Assembly (NCBI GenBank): GCA_013297985.1
Contig: JAAFIY010000009.1
Coordinates: 1 to 53,586 of the forward strand
Reading direction: 5' to 3'
Origin: Comamonadaceae bacterium
Lineage (GTDB): Bacteria > Pseudomonadota > Gammaproteobacteria > Burkholderiales > Burkholderiaceae_C
DNA: 53,586 nucleotides
Notes under the pieces: generated by a model
Seen by the model: only the letters and a program-made list of their open reading frames with translations
Told to the model about the DNA's origin: nothing
Databases searched by the model: none
Shown here: in pieces, positions 8,012-17,021 of the stretch
How positions within the stretch are numbered: position 1 is the stretch's first letter
Layout: each line of letters opens with the position of its first letter
Program-made: the position numbers and the translations under genes

Positions 8012-9100
8012 TCAAAAGGCAAGGTCTGCATGCGGCTGCCATTCAAGCAACCACTGTGCCTGCCATTGTCGGCGCAGGTCCTCGTCAATCCAGGCAGCTC
8101 GCAGACCGTTGGCTAGCATGTGTTCAATATCGGCGCGCTGGGCACCGAAGTGCTCCACCATCATCGTCCAGGCTCCGGTGGGGTCGATGTGGTGCAGAGT
8201 GGGGTCATCGGTGTTGGGATGGATGGCCAAGCCTGCGCGCAGCATGGCGCCGATGGGATGGTCTTGCGCCCAACGCTCGGGCGCCAAGTTGCGCCGGTAG
8301 TAAGAATTGCTGGGCACCACGGTAAACACCACGCCCCGCGCCACGCAGCGGGCCAGCAAATCAGGCGCTTGCACCACGGTGTAGCCGTGGTCGATGCGGT
8401 CCACCTGCAACACATCCAAGGCAGTGGCGACGTGGGCGGCGGGCAGGCCGAACTCACCCGCGTGAGCCGTGGTCTTCAAACCGTGCTGGCGGGCCAGCCG
8501 ATAGGCGTCTTCAAACAACTCCGGGGGAAACTCGGCCTCGCGGTAGTCCATACCAATGCCGCGCACCCGCTCGTGGGGGTGCTGCACCACCCCTTGCACC
8601 ATCTGAAGGGCTGCGCGCGGGCCCGCTTCGCGGTCAATGGCGGGTATCAACAAGGCCGAAATGCCGACATCGCGCTGCGCGTCTTGCATGGCCTGCACCA
8701 GCGCGGGAAGGGCGCGGGCGTAGCTCAGTGCATCCACATGGGCGCTGCCAGTGGGGTTCCACGACACCTCGGCATGGCGCACCTGATGAGCCGCTGCATC
8801 GCACAGGTACTCATACATCAATCGATACAAATCATCTGGGGTGCGCAGCAGGTGTTGCTCCATTAGGCGTAAGACCACGATGGCACCAGCGGGCTTGGCG
8901 CTGGGGGTAAATATGCGTTCGATCTCAGCCGCTGCAATCGGGGCGCGCTGCCGTTGTACCAGCGCCTCAAAGGTGGCGCGCCGCACCGTGCCCAGCAGAT
9001 GGCAATGCAGCTCTGCCTTGGGCAAGGCCCGCATGGCAGCCGACACCCAATGGCGATGGGTGCTCGGGTTTGTCAACTTCGCTGGCATCGGGTTTGGCAT
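8012..9100 (-). CDS. add: Adenosine deaminase family protein
   Basis: 362-aa zinc hydrolase predicted to deaminate adenosine (or a related purine) to inosine. Metal and substrate motifs are visible in order: HCHLLG (His32 and His34), the TAHAGE loop near residue 210 with the catalytic Glu, RIDHGY near residue 236, and NTDDP near residue 300. The PKAELHCH start of the barrel is typical of the ADA/adenine deaminase family, so adenine is an alternative substrate. First gene of a four-gene minus-strand unit ending in ribokinase. Start ATG at 9100; only 56 bp separate it from the divergent chemoreceptor gene. Confidence 0.88.
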   Translation of the reverse strand: MPNPMPAKLTNPSTHRHWVSAAMRALPKAELHCHLLGTVRRATFEALVQRQRAPIAAAEIERIFTPSAKPAGAIVVLRLMEQHLLRTPDDLYRLMYEYLCDAAAHQVRHAEVSWNPTGSAHVDALSYARALPALVQAMQDAQRDVGISALLIPAIDREAGPRAALQMVQGVVQHPHERVRGIGMDYREAEFPPELFEDAYRLARQHGLKTTAHAGEFGLPAAHVATALDVLQVDRIDHGYTVVQAPDLLARCVARGVVFTVVPSNSYYRRNLAPERWAQDHPIGAMLRAGLAIHPNTDDPTLHHIDPTGAWTMMVEHFGAQRADIEHMLANGLRAAWIDEDLRRQWQAQWLLEWQPHADLAF

Positions 9101-9156
9101 GATCGGCGTGCAACTCGCGCGCTCTGCGCGACGCAGACGCTTGGAGTGAAATTGTC

Positions 9157-10959
9157 ATGCCTGTTTTGTCTTCCATTCGCAGCCGCTTGATTGTTGTAGG
9201 GGTGGCGTGCACGGCAGCAGCCGCAGGATTCATCGCAGCGTTCAATTACCTGGCGGTGCATCAGGGGGCTGCGGCATCCATCAATCGATTCGGCACCGCC
9301 GTGTCGGCGGCCAATGCCCGCAGCATCGCGGGCTGGGTGGCTGACAAGAAAATCGCCGTAGTGGAGATGGCGCGCGCGTCCGCCATGCAGGACATTGCCG
9401 CGGCGGTGGGCTCGCTGCAGCGTGCAGCAGGCGTGGAGTTGGGCTATGTGGGTATGGCCGACAAGACCTTTCACCGCGGTACCCCAAGAGAAATGCCGGC
9501 CGGGTACGACCCCACCCAGCGGCCCTGGTATTTGGCCGCCGCCGCCGCCAATGGGCCAGTGCTCACGGCTCCCTATATCGACGCTACGTCAAAAGAACTG
9601 GTGGTGACCTTTGCCAGCGCCATCCGCGAGGGCGGCACCGTCAAGGGCGTGGCGGGTGCGGATGTATCGCTCAAGGGCATGGCCGACATCGTGAGCGACA
9701 TCAAACCCACACCGCTGTCCTTTGCTGTACTAGTGACCAGAGACGGCCGCTTGCTGGTATCGCCCCGACCCGAACTGGCCATGAAACCCACCACCGACTG
9801 GAGCCCTGACCTCACGCCCACCAAGATGGAAGCGTCCCTGCAGCCTGAAAACAAGCAAGACGTAACCATCAACGGCGAGCGCTACTGGATCGCTGGTGCG
9901 CCCATCGAAGGCACGCCTTGGCTGCTGCTGCTGGTGCTCAACCGTGCCGAGGCCTTGGCGGGTGCAGACCGCATCTTGGGTTTGTCGCTGACCGCCACCG
10001 TGGTGGTCACGGCGGTTGCAGCCTTGGTGATCGCGCTGGTGGTGGGGGCCATCATGCGGCGCCTGCTGCGCGTGCAAGACGCCATGGATGAAATTGGCTC
10101 GGGCCAGGCAGACTTGCGGGCCCGCTTGAATCAAGACGGCAACGACGAACTCTCCCGCATTGCCAGAGGCTTCAATGGCTTTGTGGATTCCTTGTCCAGG
10201 GTCTTCGGCCAGATTCGCGGGTCGAGTGAAGCGGTGCGCCAATCCGCCAGCGAAATCGCTGCGGGCAACCAGGATTTGTCTGAGCGTACCGAGCAAACCG
10301 CCAGCTCGATTCAATCTGCTGCCTCGCGCATCAATTCCCTGAGCGATGCCGTGCGCCAAAGCGCAGACTCAGCCCGGCAAGCCGACAACATGACGGGCGA
10401 CGCAGCGGCCACCGCCGAGCGTGGCGGCCAGGTGGTGCGCGAAGTGGTCACCACCATGAACGGCATCAACGAAAGCAGCCGCAAGATTGCCGACATCATT
10501 GGGGTGATTGACGGCATTGCCTTTCAGACCAACATCTTGGCTCTCAACGCAGCGGTGGAAGCCGCCCGCGCCGGTGAACAAGGCCGTGGGTTTGCGGTGG
10601 TGGCCAGTGAAGTGCGCAGCCTGGCGCAGCGCAGTGCCGCAGCGGCCAAAGAAATTAAGCAACTCATCGACGAAAGCGTGGGCCGCGTCGAAGCGGGGGC
10701 CACACTGGTGAGCCGTGCGGGCTCGACCATGGACGAAATCGTGCAGTCGGTGCAGGTGATGAGCGCCACCGTCAAAGAAATCAGCACCTCTGCCGAAGCC
10801 CAGCGGCGCGACATTGAGTTGATCACGCACGAGATGAGTCAACTCGATCAGGTCACCCAGCAAAACGCGGCCTTGGTGGAGCAAAGCGCCGCAGCGGCGG
10901 CCAGCCTGCGCGAAGAGGCCGACCGGCTGGGCCACGTGTTGGACGGCTTTAAAACCTGA
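9157..10959 (+). CDS. Methyl-accepting chemotaxis protein with dCache-type sensor
   Basis: 600-aa inner-membrane chemoreceptor. TM1 is at about residues 10-30, the periplasmic double-Cache-like domain at about 31-272, TM2 at about 273-297, HAMP at about 298-350, then the cytoplasmic signalling domain. The hairpin tip is unmistakable (DGIAFQTNILALNAAVEAAR, then GRGFAVVASEVRSLAQRS). The sensor has YDPTQRPWYLAA, APYIDATSKEL and GVAGADVSL, resembling the Y/R/WY/Y.D/D pattern of amino-acid-binding dCache domains, but specificity cannot be settled by eye. There is no C-terminal CheR-binding pentapeptide. It is divergent from a purine salvage operon, so a purine ligand is also possible. Confidence 0.92.
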   Translation: MPVLSSIRSRLIVVGVACTAAAAGFIAAFNYLAVHQGAAASINRFGTAVSAANARSIAGWVADKKIAVVEMARASAMQDIAAAVGSLQRAAGVELGYVGMADKTFHRGTPREMPAGYDPTQRPWYLAAAAANGPVLTAPYIDATSKELVVTFASAIREGGTVKGVAGADVSLKGMADIVSDIKPTPLSFAVLVTRDGRLLVSPRPELAMKPTTDWSPDLTPTKMEASLQPENKQDVTINGERYWIAGAPIEGTPWLLLLVLNRAEALAGADRILGLSLTATVVVTAVAALVIALVVGAIMRRLLRVQDAMDEIGSGQADLRARLNQDGNDELSRIARGFNGFVDSLSRVFGQIRGSSEAVRQSASEIAAGNQDLSERTEQTASSIQSAASRINSLSDAVRQSADSARQADNMTGDAAATAERGGQVVREVVTTMNGINESSRKIADIIGVIDGIAFQTNILALNAAVEAARAGEQGRGFAVVASEVRSLAQRSAAAAKEIKQLIDESVGRVEAGATLVSRAGSTMDEIVQSVQVMSATVKEISTSAEAQRRDIELITHEMSQLDQVTQQNAALVEQSAAAAASLREEADRLGHVLDGFKT

Positions 10960-11074
10960 CGCAAAACCGCCCCGGCCTGCGGGGCTGACGTCCGACTGGC
11001 AGCCAAGGTTTTGGGCGCGGGCCCACACTCAAAAACCTTGCTTTTGCGAGTTGCGTCTTTCAAGGAGCACTGCC

Positions 11075-11428
11075 ATGCCCAAACCGGTCCGTTGGCTCAC
11101 GCCTTTGGCGCCGCAGCGTCGCGCTGCCCCAGGGCTTGAACAGGTGGTGTGGCGGCATTTGCCATCGTTTGCGCTGTGGGGCACCTTGGCGCCGCTGATG
11201 GCGATTGCGGTGCTGCGCTTAAGCGGGGCCGACAACCCCGCGCCGGCTGAGCAGCGGGCGGCGCAGCTGGCTGAATTTGCCTTGCTGGGCGGCATGTTCA
11301 CTCTGTGGACGCTGCTGCTGACCATGGCGCTGGGCTGCGTCATCGTGCGGGTGATGAAGGGCCCGGCCTATGTGGCTGACGCCTATCCCCTGCCCGAGCG
11401 ACCGGCGCAAGAGCCCTCGCAACGCTGA
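11075..11428 (+). CDS. Small membrane protein of unknown function
   Basis: 117-aa protein with two predicted hydrophobic segments (about residues 32-49, FALWGTLAPLMAIAVLRL, and 70-92, LLGGMFTLWTLLLTMALGCV), so probably a two-pass inner-membrane protein with both ends on the same side. The start ATG at 11075 has AAGGAG 7 nt upstream, making it more credible than the upstream in-frame TTG. I do not recognise a family. It follows the chemoreceptor by 115 bp, a gap holding a weak inverted repeat (AAGGTTTT/AAAACCTT near 11004-11040) that could separate the transcripts. It is convergent with the next gene. Confidence 0.7.
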   Translation: MPKPVRWLTPLAPQRRAAPGLEQVVWRHLPSFALWGTLAPLMAIAVLRLSGADNPAPAEQRAAQLAEFALLGGMFTLWTLLLTMALGCVIVRVMKGPAYVADAYPLPERPAQEPSQR

Positions 11429-11440
11429 CCCCGTCGTGCG

Positions 11441-12331
11441 CTACAGGGGCAGTTGCGCGGGGTCGCCAGCCTCAGACGTACCGTGCACATGGCCCCACGG
11501 CACCGAACGGGCCAGCGCCATCCACACCCCCAACGGCAGGCCGCTGGACGGCCGCGTCAGATCGGTCTGCGCAGCTAGCCCAGCAGGTGCTCGCAGTGCC
11601 TCAAAGGCCCAGGGCCGATCCAATTGCCTGCTTGGGCTGGCTTGCCACACGCCACAGTCTGCGGGCACTTCATCAGCGTCGGCGATCGGGCGGCCGCGGC
11701 TGTCGCTGCCCAGCACATACCAGGTGCGGCCCAGGGCGCAATAGGCCGCACGCTTGTCAGGCCGCGCCAAATCGGCGAGCAAATCGGCACGGCGTGCTTT
11801 CACTTCAAACACCCAGGGCTCTAAGGCATCAGCGCGGCTGCTGGGGCGAATGCTGAACACATCGGGGCGCACATTCACCCAGCGCTTCGCTGGCGGTGAG
11901 CCAAGTGGGGCTAGATCGTCTGTATCTGCTATAAAAATAATAGCTTCTTGCGCCGTCAATACGCCGCAAGTGGCCGTTTTTGCTGTGCTTTCACCTGCCA
12001 GACCGGCACGCAGGGGCAACTCGCGCCACGCCAGTCGCCCCTGCGCGTGCAGGTGCGCCGCCACCGCATCGGCCAGCTCACGATGCGGGTCGGCGCTGGA
12101 TCGGTTGCGCCGCTTTGCTGCAGCGCAGGCGGCGACTCCGGCAGCGGTCAGGCCTACGCGGGGCGCGCGCTGATCGGCGCCTTCGCGCTGCAGCAGCCCG
12201 GCGGCCAGCAGATCAAGCTCCAGATCGTCACCAAAGGGCCAGCCGGCGCTGCGATGCACTTCGCGCAAGCGACGAACCCACGGCTTTGGAATGGGCTCTG
12301 CGGCAGCGGAGGATTCGGCCGGGGCAAGCAT
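11441..12331 (-). CDS. PD-(D/E)XK nuclease-like protein (MmcB-like), function unknown
   Basis: 296 aa from ATG 12331; in-frame ATGs also occur at 12376 and 12412, so the start is uncertain. The central block [11 protein letters not shown]...[18 protein letters not shown], followed by [19 protein letters not shown], has the D...ExK spacing and downstream KraaYc pattern of MmcB-like PD-(D/E)XK domains; candidate catalytic residues are the Asp of RPDVF and Glu/Lys of FEVKA. The N-terminal part (LRELxR-like helices, LTAAG) looks like a winged-helix segment. No restriction or repair partner lies next to it. About 18 residues ([18 protein letters not shown]) are encoded by the palindromic repeat at 11928-11985, so that segment is probably a non-conserved loop. 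Confidence 0.65.
   Translation of the reverse strand: MLAPAESSAAAEPIPKPWVRRLREVHRSAGWPFGDDLELDLLAAGLLQREGADQRAPRVGLTAAGVAACAAAKRRNRSSADPHRELADAVAAHLHAQGRLAWRELPLRAGLAGESTAKTATCGVLTAQEAIIFIADTDDLAPLGSPPAKRWVNVRPDVFSIRPSSRADALEPWVFEVKARRADLLADLARPDKRAAYCALGRTWYVLGSDSRGRPIADADEVPADCGVWQASPSRQLDRPWAFEALRAPAGLAAQTDLTRPSSGLPLGVWMALARSVPWGHVHGTSEAGDPAQLPL
11928..11985 (+). repeat. ~60-nt palindromic repeat, copy 2 (inside a gene)
   Basis: Stem GCTAT-aaaaata-ATAGC at 11928-11944, followed by TTCTTGCGCC and the GC-rich tail. It lies entirely within the coding region of the PD-(D/E)XK-like gene and is read in frame on the minus strand. Confidence 0.7.
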
Positions 12332-12397
12332 CGCCCAATCGTACGGCGCCCAACCGGCAAGCCGCCAGGGCAGCATGCGATGTGGGACGATGGCGAC

Positions 12398-13573
12398 ATG
12401 CACGCAACGCATTCACCTACCTACCCCAGCCGCGAGGCGGTGGTGCCCCCCCGGGCCTGGCAATACGAGGCCATTCGCCGCATTGAGGCCGACTTTCAAC
12501 GTAGCAGTGACACCCACTTGATTCCGCTGCCCACACCCGGCCTGCCGGGCGTTGACTTGTATTTGAAGGACGAATCCAGCCACCCCACCGGTAGCCTAAA
12601 ACACCGCCTGGCCCGCAGCCTGTTTTTGCACGCGCTGTGCAATGGCTGGCTGCACGAGAGCAGCACGGTGGTAGAGGCCAGCAGCGGCAGCACGGCCATT
12701 TCAGAAGCCTACTTTGCACGGCTTTTGGGCTTGCCCTTTTGCGCGGTGATGCCGCGCAGCACCTCGCCCGACAAGGTGGCCGCCATCGAATTTGCGGGCG
12801 GCCAGTGCCACTTGGTGGAGCATGCGGCTGACATCTACCAGGCAGCTGCCGATTTGGCGGCGCAGCGCGGCGGCCACTACATGGATCAGTTCACCTATGC
12901 CGAGCGGGCCACCGACTGGCGGGCCAACAACAACATTGCTGAGAGCATCTACCACCAGCTAGAGCGTGAGCCCCACCCGTGCCCGCGCTGGATCGTGGCC
13001 AGCGCAGGTACCGGTGGCACTCTGGCCACCATTGGCCGCTTTGTGCGCTATAGGCGCTATGCCACCCAGGTGTGCGGCGTCGATGCCGAGCGCAGCGTGT
13101 TTTTTGACCACTACACCAGCGGCAATGCGGCGCTGACCTGCGCACAGGGCTCACGCATCGAAGGCATTGGCCGCCCGCGGGTAGAAGCCTCGTTCGTGCC
13201 CGGCGTACTAGACGCCATGGTGCAAGTGCGCGATGTGTGGTCGATTGCCGCAGCGCGCGCCTTGGCGGAGGTGTTGGGCCGACCCGTGGGCGGCAGCACC
13301 GGCACCAACCTGATGGCCGCGCTGCACTGCGCGCGCCAGATGGTGCAGCGCGGTGAAACCGGCAGCATCGTCACTTTGCTGTGCGACAGCGGCGAACGCT
13401 ATCGGCATAGCTACTACAACGACGATTGGCTGGCACAGCAGGGCCTGGCCTGCCATGAACCCCAACACGCTGTGCAACACATGCTGCACAGCGGCAGTTG
13501 GCCCGAAATGGCGACGCCGCAGTCAGTTGAGAGAACCGAAGTCTTCGTGTGGGGCCGTTCGGCGGGCATCTGA
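12398..13573 (+). CDS. PLP-dependent cysteine synthase-family protein (CysM-like paralogue)
   Basis: 391-aa fold type II PLP enzyme. The lysine motif is [15 protein letters not shown] (compare NNPAGSVKDR in CysM), the substrate loop is [19 protein letters not shown], and the phosphate loop is [17 protein letters not shown], with GSTGTN near residue 308. It keeps the scaffold of cysteine synthase but changes the Asn-binding loop (SGNTG to SGSTA), so the substrate may not be O-acetylserine. The long C-terminal extension ([16 protein letters not shown]) fits the family annotated as PLP-dependent cysteine synthase family protein. Start taken at ATG 12398 (MHATHSP); ATG 12380 is in frame too. It overlaps the 3' end of the convergent next gene by 51 bp. 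Confidence 0.82.
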   Translation: MHATHSPTYPSREAVVPPRAWQYEAIRRIEADFQRSSDTHLIPLPTPGLPGVDLYLKDESSHPTGSLKHRLARSLFLHALCNGWLHESSTVVEASSGSTAISEAYFARLLGLPFCAVMPRSTSPDKVAAIEFAGGQCHLVEHAADIYQAAADLAAQRGGHYMDQFTYAERATDWRANNNIAESIYHQLEREPHPCPRWIVASAGTGGTLATIGRFVRYRRYATQVCGVDAERSVFFDHYTSGNAALTCAQGSRIEGIGRPRVEASFVPGVLDAMVQVRDVWSIAAARALAEVLGRPVGGSTGTNLMAALHCARQMVQRGETGSIVTLLCDSGERYRHSYYNDDWLAQQGLACHEPQHAVQHMLHSGSWPEMATPQSVERTEVFVWGRSAGI

Positions 13574-14194
13574 GGCCGGCGGCACCGCACCGGGTGCACG
13601 CATCCATTCGAGCAAGGCGGGGTTGACGCCAATCAGCCGTTTTTCAAGTTGGCGCAAGTCCGCCAAGGCCCAGCTTGGCGCACCCACCACGTTGGCGCCG
13701 GCGCCCCAGCCGTCTCGCGACAGCGGCTGCCACACCAGCTGCTGGCCCTGCAGGCTGCGCACCACATCGCGCGGCAACTCGGCCACCCAGTAGCGAATGC
13801 CGTGGCTGATGCTGTAGCGATACAACTGCTTGACCAGGGCCATCAGTGGGCTGCTGGGGTTGCGACGGCGCTCAGGGCCCATCAGCGGCAGTGGCGGCAT
13901 GAGCACCCCGCCGAGTTGATCCATGCTGCGCCGCTGCGGCTGCGCGCCCAGTTCCAAGTCACACCACTGGGCGCACTGGCGCACATCCGGAATGCGGTGC
14001 AGTTCAACGGCCGCATCGTCGTGCAAGGGAAGGCGGCCTTGGCTGTCGGGGCGTACCAGACGCACCCGCGCCGCCGGGCGCCCGACCTCGCCTGGCACCA
14101 CAAACGGTGCAATGCCGTGCAGTGCACTGGCCATATCGGCCGCGGCCCAATCAGCGGGTGACCCCAGCGGGCTGCCTGTGCCCAAAAAACCCAT
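13523..14194 (-). CDS. Hypothetical protein, possibly GNAT/FeeM-like acyltransferase
   Basis: 223 aa. ATG 14194 has CAGGAG 6 nt upstream, making it a better start than the ORF's TTG-type upstream extension. The central layout ([20 protein letters not shown], a [20 protein letters not shown] segment, then [26 protein letters not shown]) recalls N-acyl amino acid synthase/autoinducer synthase-like GNAT folds, where a strand ends in a conserved acidic/Arg motif and a helix LLxLxKxLYxxxxxxGI precedes the acyl-CoA strand. This resemblance is structural and weak; there is no diagnostic catalytic residue I can vouch for. Its 3' end overlaps the convergent PLP gene by 51 bp, which is unusual but both frames are clean. 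Confidence 0.55.
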   Translation of the reverse strand: MGFLGTGSPLGSPADWAAADMASALHGIAPFVVPGEVGRPAARVRLVRPDSQGRLPLHDDAAVELHRIPDVRQCAQWCDLELGAQPQRRSMDQLGGVLMPPLPLMGPERRRNPSSPLMALVKQLYRYSISHGIRYWVAELPRDVVRSLQGQQLVWQPLSRDGWGAGANVVGAPSWALADLRQLEKRLIGVNPALLEWMRAPGAVPPASDARRTAPHEDFGSLN

Positions 14195-14368
14195 AACGCA
14201 CTCCTGATTGCCTGACGTCTTTGCGAGCGTGGACTGTGTCACGCAGGCCTCAACTGGCGTGTTACCAAGTGCGTCGGAGGTATCTGTCAGCAAGCGGCAG
14301 GGCAAAGCGTTCTAAAGTAACTGGGTTGCTGTGGCGGGGTCTGTGGCCCGCCGCCAGCGCCTTGCTCG

Positions 14369-16135
14369 ATGCCACCGCCTACCTTGCCCCCAACCCCCGA
14401 TTCGTCTGGTGCGGCAACGCCGCCCGCCGAGCCGTCGCCCTGGGCGCAGCGCCTGCATCCGTTTCGGCCCCGCTTGTTCGATGCGCTGGCGGGCTACGAC
14501 CGCGGTCGCTTTCTGGCTGATCTGGGCGCGGGCACCACGGTGGCCATCGTGGCGCTGCCGCTGGCCATGGCGTTTGCCATCGCTTCGGGCTTGCCCCCGC
14601 AAGCCGGGTTGTGGACGGCCATCATCGCGGGCTTTTTAATCAGCTTCCTGGGGGGCGCCAATGCGCAGATTGGTGGGCCCGCCGGTGCCTTTATCGTCAT
14701 CGTCTACGGCATCGTTGAGCGCTACGGCGTGGCCAATCTGCTGATTTCTACCGCCTGCGCGGGTGTGCTGCTGTTTGCGCTGGGCCTGTTCAAGCTGGGC
14801 ACGCTGGTGCGGTTTATTCCAGTGAGTATCGTGATTGGCTTTACCAATGGCATTGCGGTGCTGATTGCGCTGTCGCAGCTCAAAGACGCGCTGGGGCTGC
14901 AAATGGGTAAGGCGCCTGCCGACTTCTTTTCCTTGCTGGCTGCCTTAGGCCGCGCCCTGCACACCGTGAACCCGTGGAGCGTGGCCCTGAGCGCAGCTTG
15001 CGTCGCGGGCTTGGTGATCTGGCCGCGGTTGTGGGCGTGGTTGTCGTCCACACCGCGAATCAGCGGCCGGGTGCTAGAAGGCCGCACGGTGCGCAGCTTT
15101 GCGCGGCTGCCCGCGCCGGTGGTGGCACTGGTGTCCTTGAGTGCGGTCACGGCTTATTTTCAACTGCCGGTGGACACCATTGGCAGCCGCTTTGGGCAGA
15201 TTCCCCAAGGCCTGCCCACCTTTGCCCTGCCCGCCTTCAGTTGGGACACGGTGCGCCTGCTGGTCACGCCCACGCTAACGATTGCGCTGCTGGGCGCCAT
15301 TGAATCGCTGCTGTGTGCCCGCGTGGCTGACCAATTGGCCACCGACCCCCATCACCGCAAGCACGACCCCAACCAAGAGCTGATGGCTCAAGGCGTGGCC
15401 AATGTGGTGGCGCCTTTGTTGGGCGGCATGCCCGCCACCGGCACCATTGCCCGCACCGTCACCAACATCCGCAGCGGCGCCACCAGCCCGGTGGCGGGCA
15501 TGGTGCATGCGGTGGTGCTGGCCGGCATCGTGCTGCTGGCCGCACCGCTGGCGCTGCATGTGCCGTTGCCGGTGCTGGCGGGCATCTTGCTGTTTGTAGC
15601 TTGGAACATGGGCGAATGGCGTGAATTTGCCCGCTTGCGCCATTTCAGCAACCACTACCGGCTCTTGCTGGTGTCCACCTTTGTGCTGACCGTGGTGTTT
15701 GATTTGACGGTGGCGGTGGAGGTGGGCATTGCCCTGGCGTGCCTGTTGTTTGTAAAGCGCATGAGCAGCCTGTTCAGGGCCGAGCCCGACCGCCGCGCCG
15801 CCGCCCGTGATGCCGACGGCCCCCAGCCCGACGCCACCTTGCCCACCCTGCGCTGGCGGCTGCATGGCACCTTGTTTTTTGGCGCAGCATCCAAGCTAGA
15901 CCCGGTGATTGCCGCCGTGCAAGCCGCGCCCCAAGGGGTGCAAGTGGTGCTGGATGCCCGCGACCTGCTGGCGCTAGACACCACCGGGCTCGACGCCTTG
16001 GAGCAGTTGCACAAAGCCGTCGCCCAGCAAGGTGGCAGCCTGTGGATGCAGCGCCTGCAGCCGCAGCCCTTGTCGCTGATCGAGCGCTCGGGTTTTGCGG
16101 CGCATGTGCGCGGGCTGCAGCCGCCGACGCGCTAA
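14369..16135 (+). CDS. SulP family anion permease with STAS domain
   Basis: 588-aa inner-membrane transporter of the SulP (SLC26-like) family for sulfate, bicarbonate or dicarboxylates. It has the family opening (GRFLADLGAGTTVAIVALPLAMAFAIASGLPPQ) with TM1, the signature GGANAQIGGPAGAFIVIV, about 11-12 membrane segments to about residue 455, and a cytoplasmic C-terminal STAS domain (about 485-580) with LDARDLLALDTTGLDAL. The start ATG at 14369 gives a 30-residue Pro/Ala-rich cytoplasmic tail. No carbonic anhydrase or sulfur-assimilation gene is adjacent, so the substrate is open. The 174-bp gap upstream presumably carries its promoter. Confidence 0.92.
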   Translation: MPPPTLPPTPDSSGAATPPAEPSPWAQRLHPFRPRLFDALAGYDRGRFLADLGAGTTVAIVALPLAMAFAIASGLPPQAGLWTAIIAGFLISFLGGANAQIGGPAGAFIVIVYGIVERYGVANLLISTACAGVLLFALGLFKLGTLVRFIPVSIVIGFTNGIAVLIALSQLKDALGLQMGKAPADFFSLLAALGRALHTVNPWSVALSAACVAGLVIWPRLWAWLSSTPRISGRVLEGRTVRSFARLPAPVVALVSLSAVTAYFQLPVDTIGSRFGQIPQGLPTFALPAFSWDTVRLLVTPTLTIALLGAIESLLCARVADQLATDPHHRKHDPNQELMAQGVANVVAPLLGGMPATGTIARTVTNIRSGATSPVAGMVHAVVLAGIVLLAAPLALHVPLPVLAGILLFVAWNMGEWREFARLRHFSNHYRLLLVSTFVLTVVFDLTVAVEVGIALACLLFVKRMSSLFRAEPDRRAAARDADGPQPDATLPTLRWRLHGTLFFGAASKLDPVIAAVQAAPQGVQVVLDARDLLALDTTGLDALEQLHKAVAQQGGSLWMQRLQPQPLSLIERSGFAAHVRGLQPPTR

Positions 16136-16142
16136 GGGCCAA

Positions 16143-16207
16143 GGTCCGAGGGCCAATAGGCCGCTTGTGCCCTATTTCATTGCCCAAAGTGCTACGTTTT
16201 ATGTAGC
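16143..16207 (-). repeat. ~60-nt palindromic repeat, copy 3 (reverse orientation)
   Basis: Reading the minus strand: GCTACataaaacGTAGC, then acttTGGGCA, GAAATAGGGC and AAGCGGCCTATT, the same order as the copy at 2863. The stem lies at 16190-16208 on the plus strand (TGCTAC...GTAGCA). It fills the intergenic gap between the SulP and enoyl-CoA hydratase genes and overlaps the latter's ribosome-binding zone. Confidence 0.7.
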
Positions 16208-16215
16208 ATCTGCAG

Positions 16216-17001
16216 ATGCACACCTCTAGCGCTTCAGTTTTGGTCCAGCGCCCGCATCCGCAGGTGCTGAGCGTGCACATCCACCGCCCAGATCGCCGCA
16301 ACGCCGTCGACCTGCCGACCGCACAAGCCCTGGCTGATGCGTTTCGCGCGTTTGAGGCCGACGACGAGGCCCATGTGGCCATCTTGACGGGGGATGAAGG
16401 CACGTTCTGCGCGGGCGCTGACCTCAAAGCCCTGGCCGCAGGTGAGCCCGGCCGTATCAAGCCCCAAGGCGACGGCCCCATGGGCCCGACCCGCATGCGT
16501 TTGAGCAAACCGGTGATTGCCGCCGTCGAAGGCCACGCCGTGGCCGGTGGGCTGGAGCTGGCGCTTTGGTGCGACTTGCGAGTGGCGGCTTCCGACGCGG
16601 TGCTGGGCGTTTTTTGTCGCCGCTTTGGTGTGCCGCTGGTAGACGGCGGCACCCTGCGCCTGCCGCGCTTGATCGGCCACAGCCGGGCCATGGACTTGAT
16701 CTTGACGGGCCGGGCGGTAGACGCTGCTGAGGCCTTGGCCATCGGCTTGGTCAACCGCGTGGTGCCGCCAGGCCAAGCCTTCAGCGCCGCCGTGGAGTTG
16801 GCCGCGCAGTTGGCCGCACTGCCGCAAACCTGCATGCGGCTGGATCGCCAAAGCGCTATTGACCAATGGGGCCTAGACGAAGCCCAGGCGCTGGCACATG
16901 AGACGGCCCTGGGCCTGCAAACCCTAGCCAGCGGCGAAACGGTAGCCGGTGCCCAGCGCTTTACCGATGGCGCGGGGCGATCAGGGCGGCCGGTGGTTTG
17001 A
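16216..17001 (+). CDS. Enoyl-CoA hydratase/isomerase (crotonase) family protein
   Basis: 261-aa crotonase-fold enzyme acting on an acyl-CoA thioester. Visible: RPDRRNAVDLPT (CoA contact), oxyanion-hole strand ILTGDEGTFCAGADLKAL, and second oxyanion region VEGHAVAGGLELALWCDLRVAA. The position usually holding the second catalytic Glu (in the ...PLVDGGTLRLPRLIG segment) carries Val/Asp-Gly-Gly, so hydratase activity is uncertain and other crotonase chemistry is possible. Start ATG at 16216, directly after the repeat stem; no good Shine-Dalgarno is seen. No beta-oxidation neighbours. Confidence 0.85.
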   Translation: MHTSSASVLVQRPHPQVLSVHIHRPDRRNAVDLPTAQALADAFRAFEADDEAHVAILTGDEGTFCAGADLKALAAGEPGRIKPQGDGPMGPTRMRLSKPVIAAVEGHAVAGGLELALWCDLRVAASDAVLGVFCRRFGVPLVDGGTLRLPRLIGHSRAMDLILTGRAVDAAEALAIGLVNRVVPPGQAFSAAVELAAQLAALPQTCMRLDRQSAIDQWGLDEAQALAHETALGLQTLASGETVAGAQRFTDGAGRSGRPVV

Positions 17002-17019
17002 CGCGCCCCGGGGCGCGTC
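17000..17019. terminator. Perfect 20-bp GC palindrome between convergent genes
   Basis: GACGCGCCCC and its exact complement form an uninterrupted palindrome, beginning within the enoyl-CoA hydratase stop codon and ending 2 bp before the 3' end of the next gene. There is no T-tract, so a terminator role for both strands is inferred from position only. Confidence 0.4.
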
Positions 17020-17021
17020 CC

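Noticed and set aside
10960..11074. Terminator after the chemoreceptor
   Set aside because: Inverted repeats (CCCCG/CGGGG; AAGGTTTT/AAAACCTT) exist but are short or AT-rich without a proper T-tract, so not listed as a feature.
11948..12397. Upstream extension of the CysM-like gene
   Set aside because: The extra 150 residues are low complexity and antisense to the PD-(D/E)XK-like gene; ATG 12398 gives a normal start.
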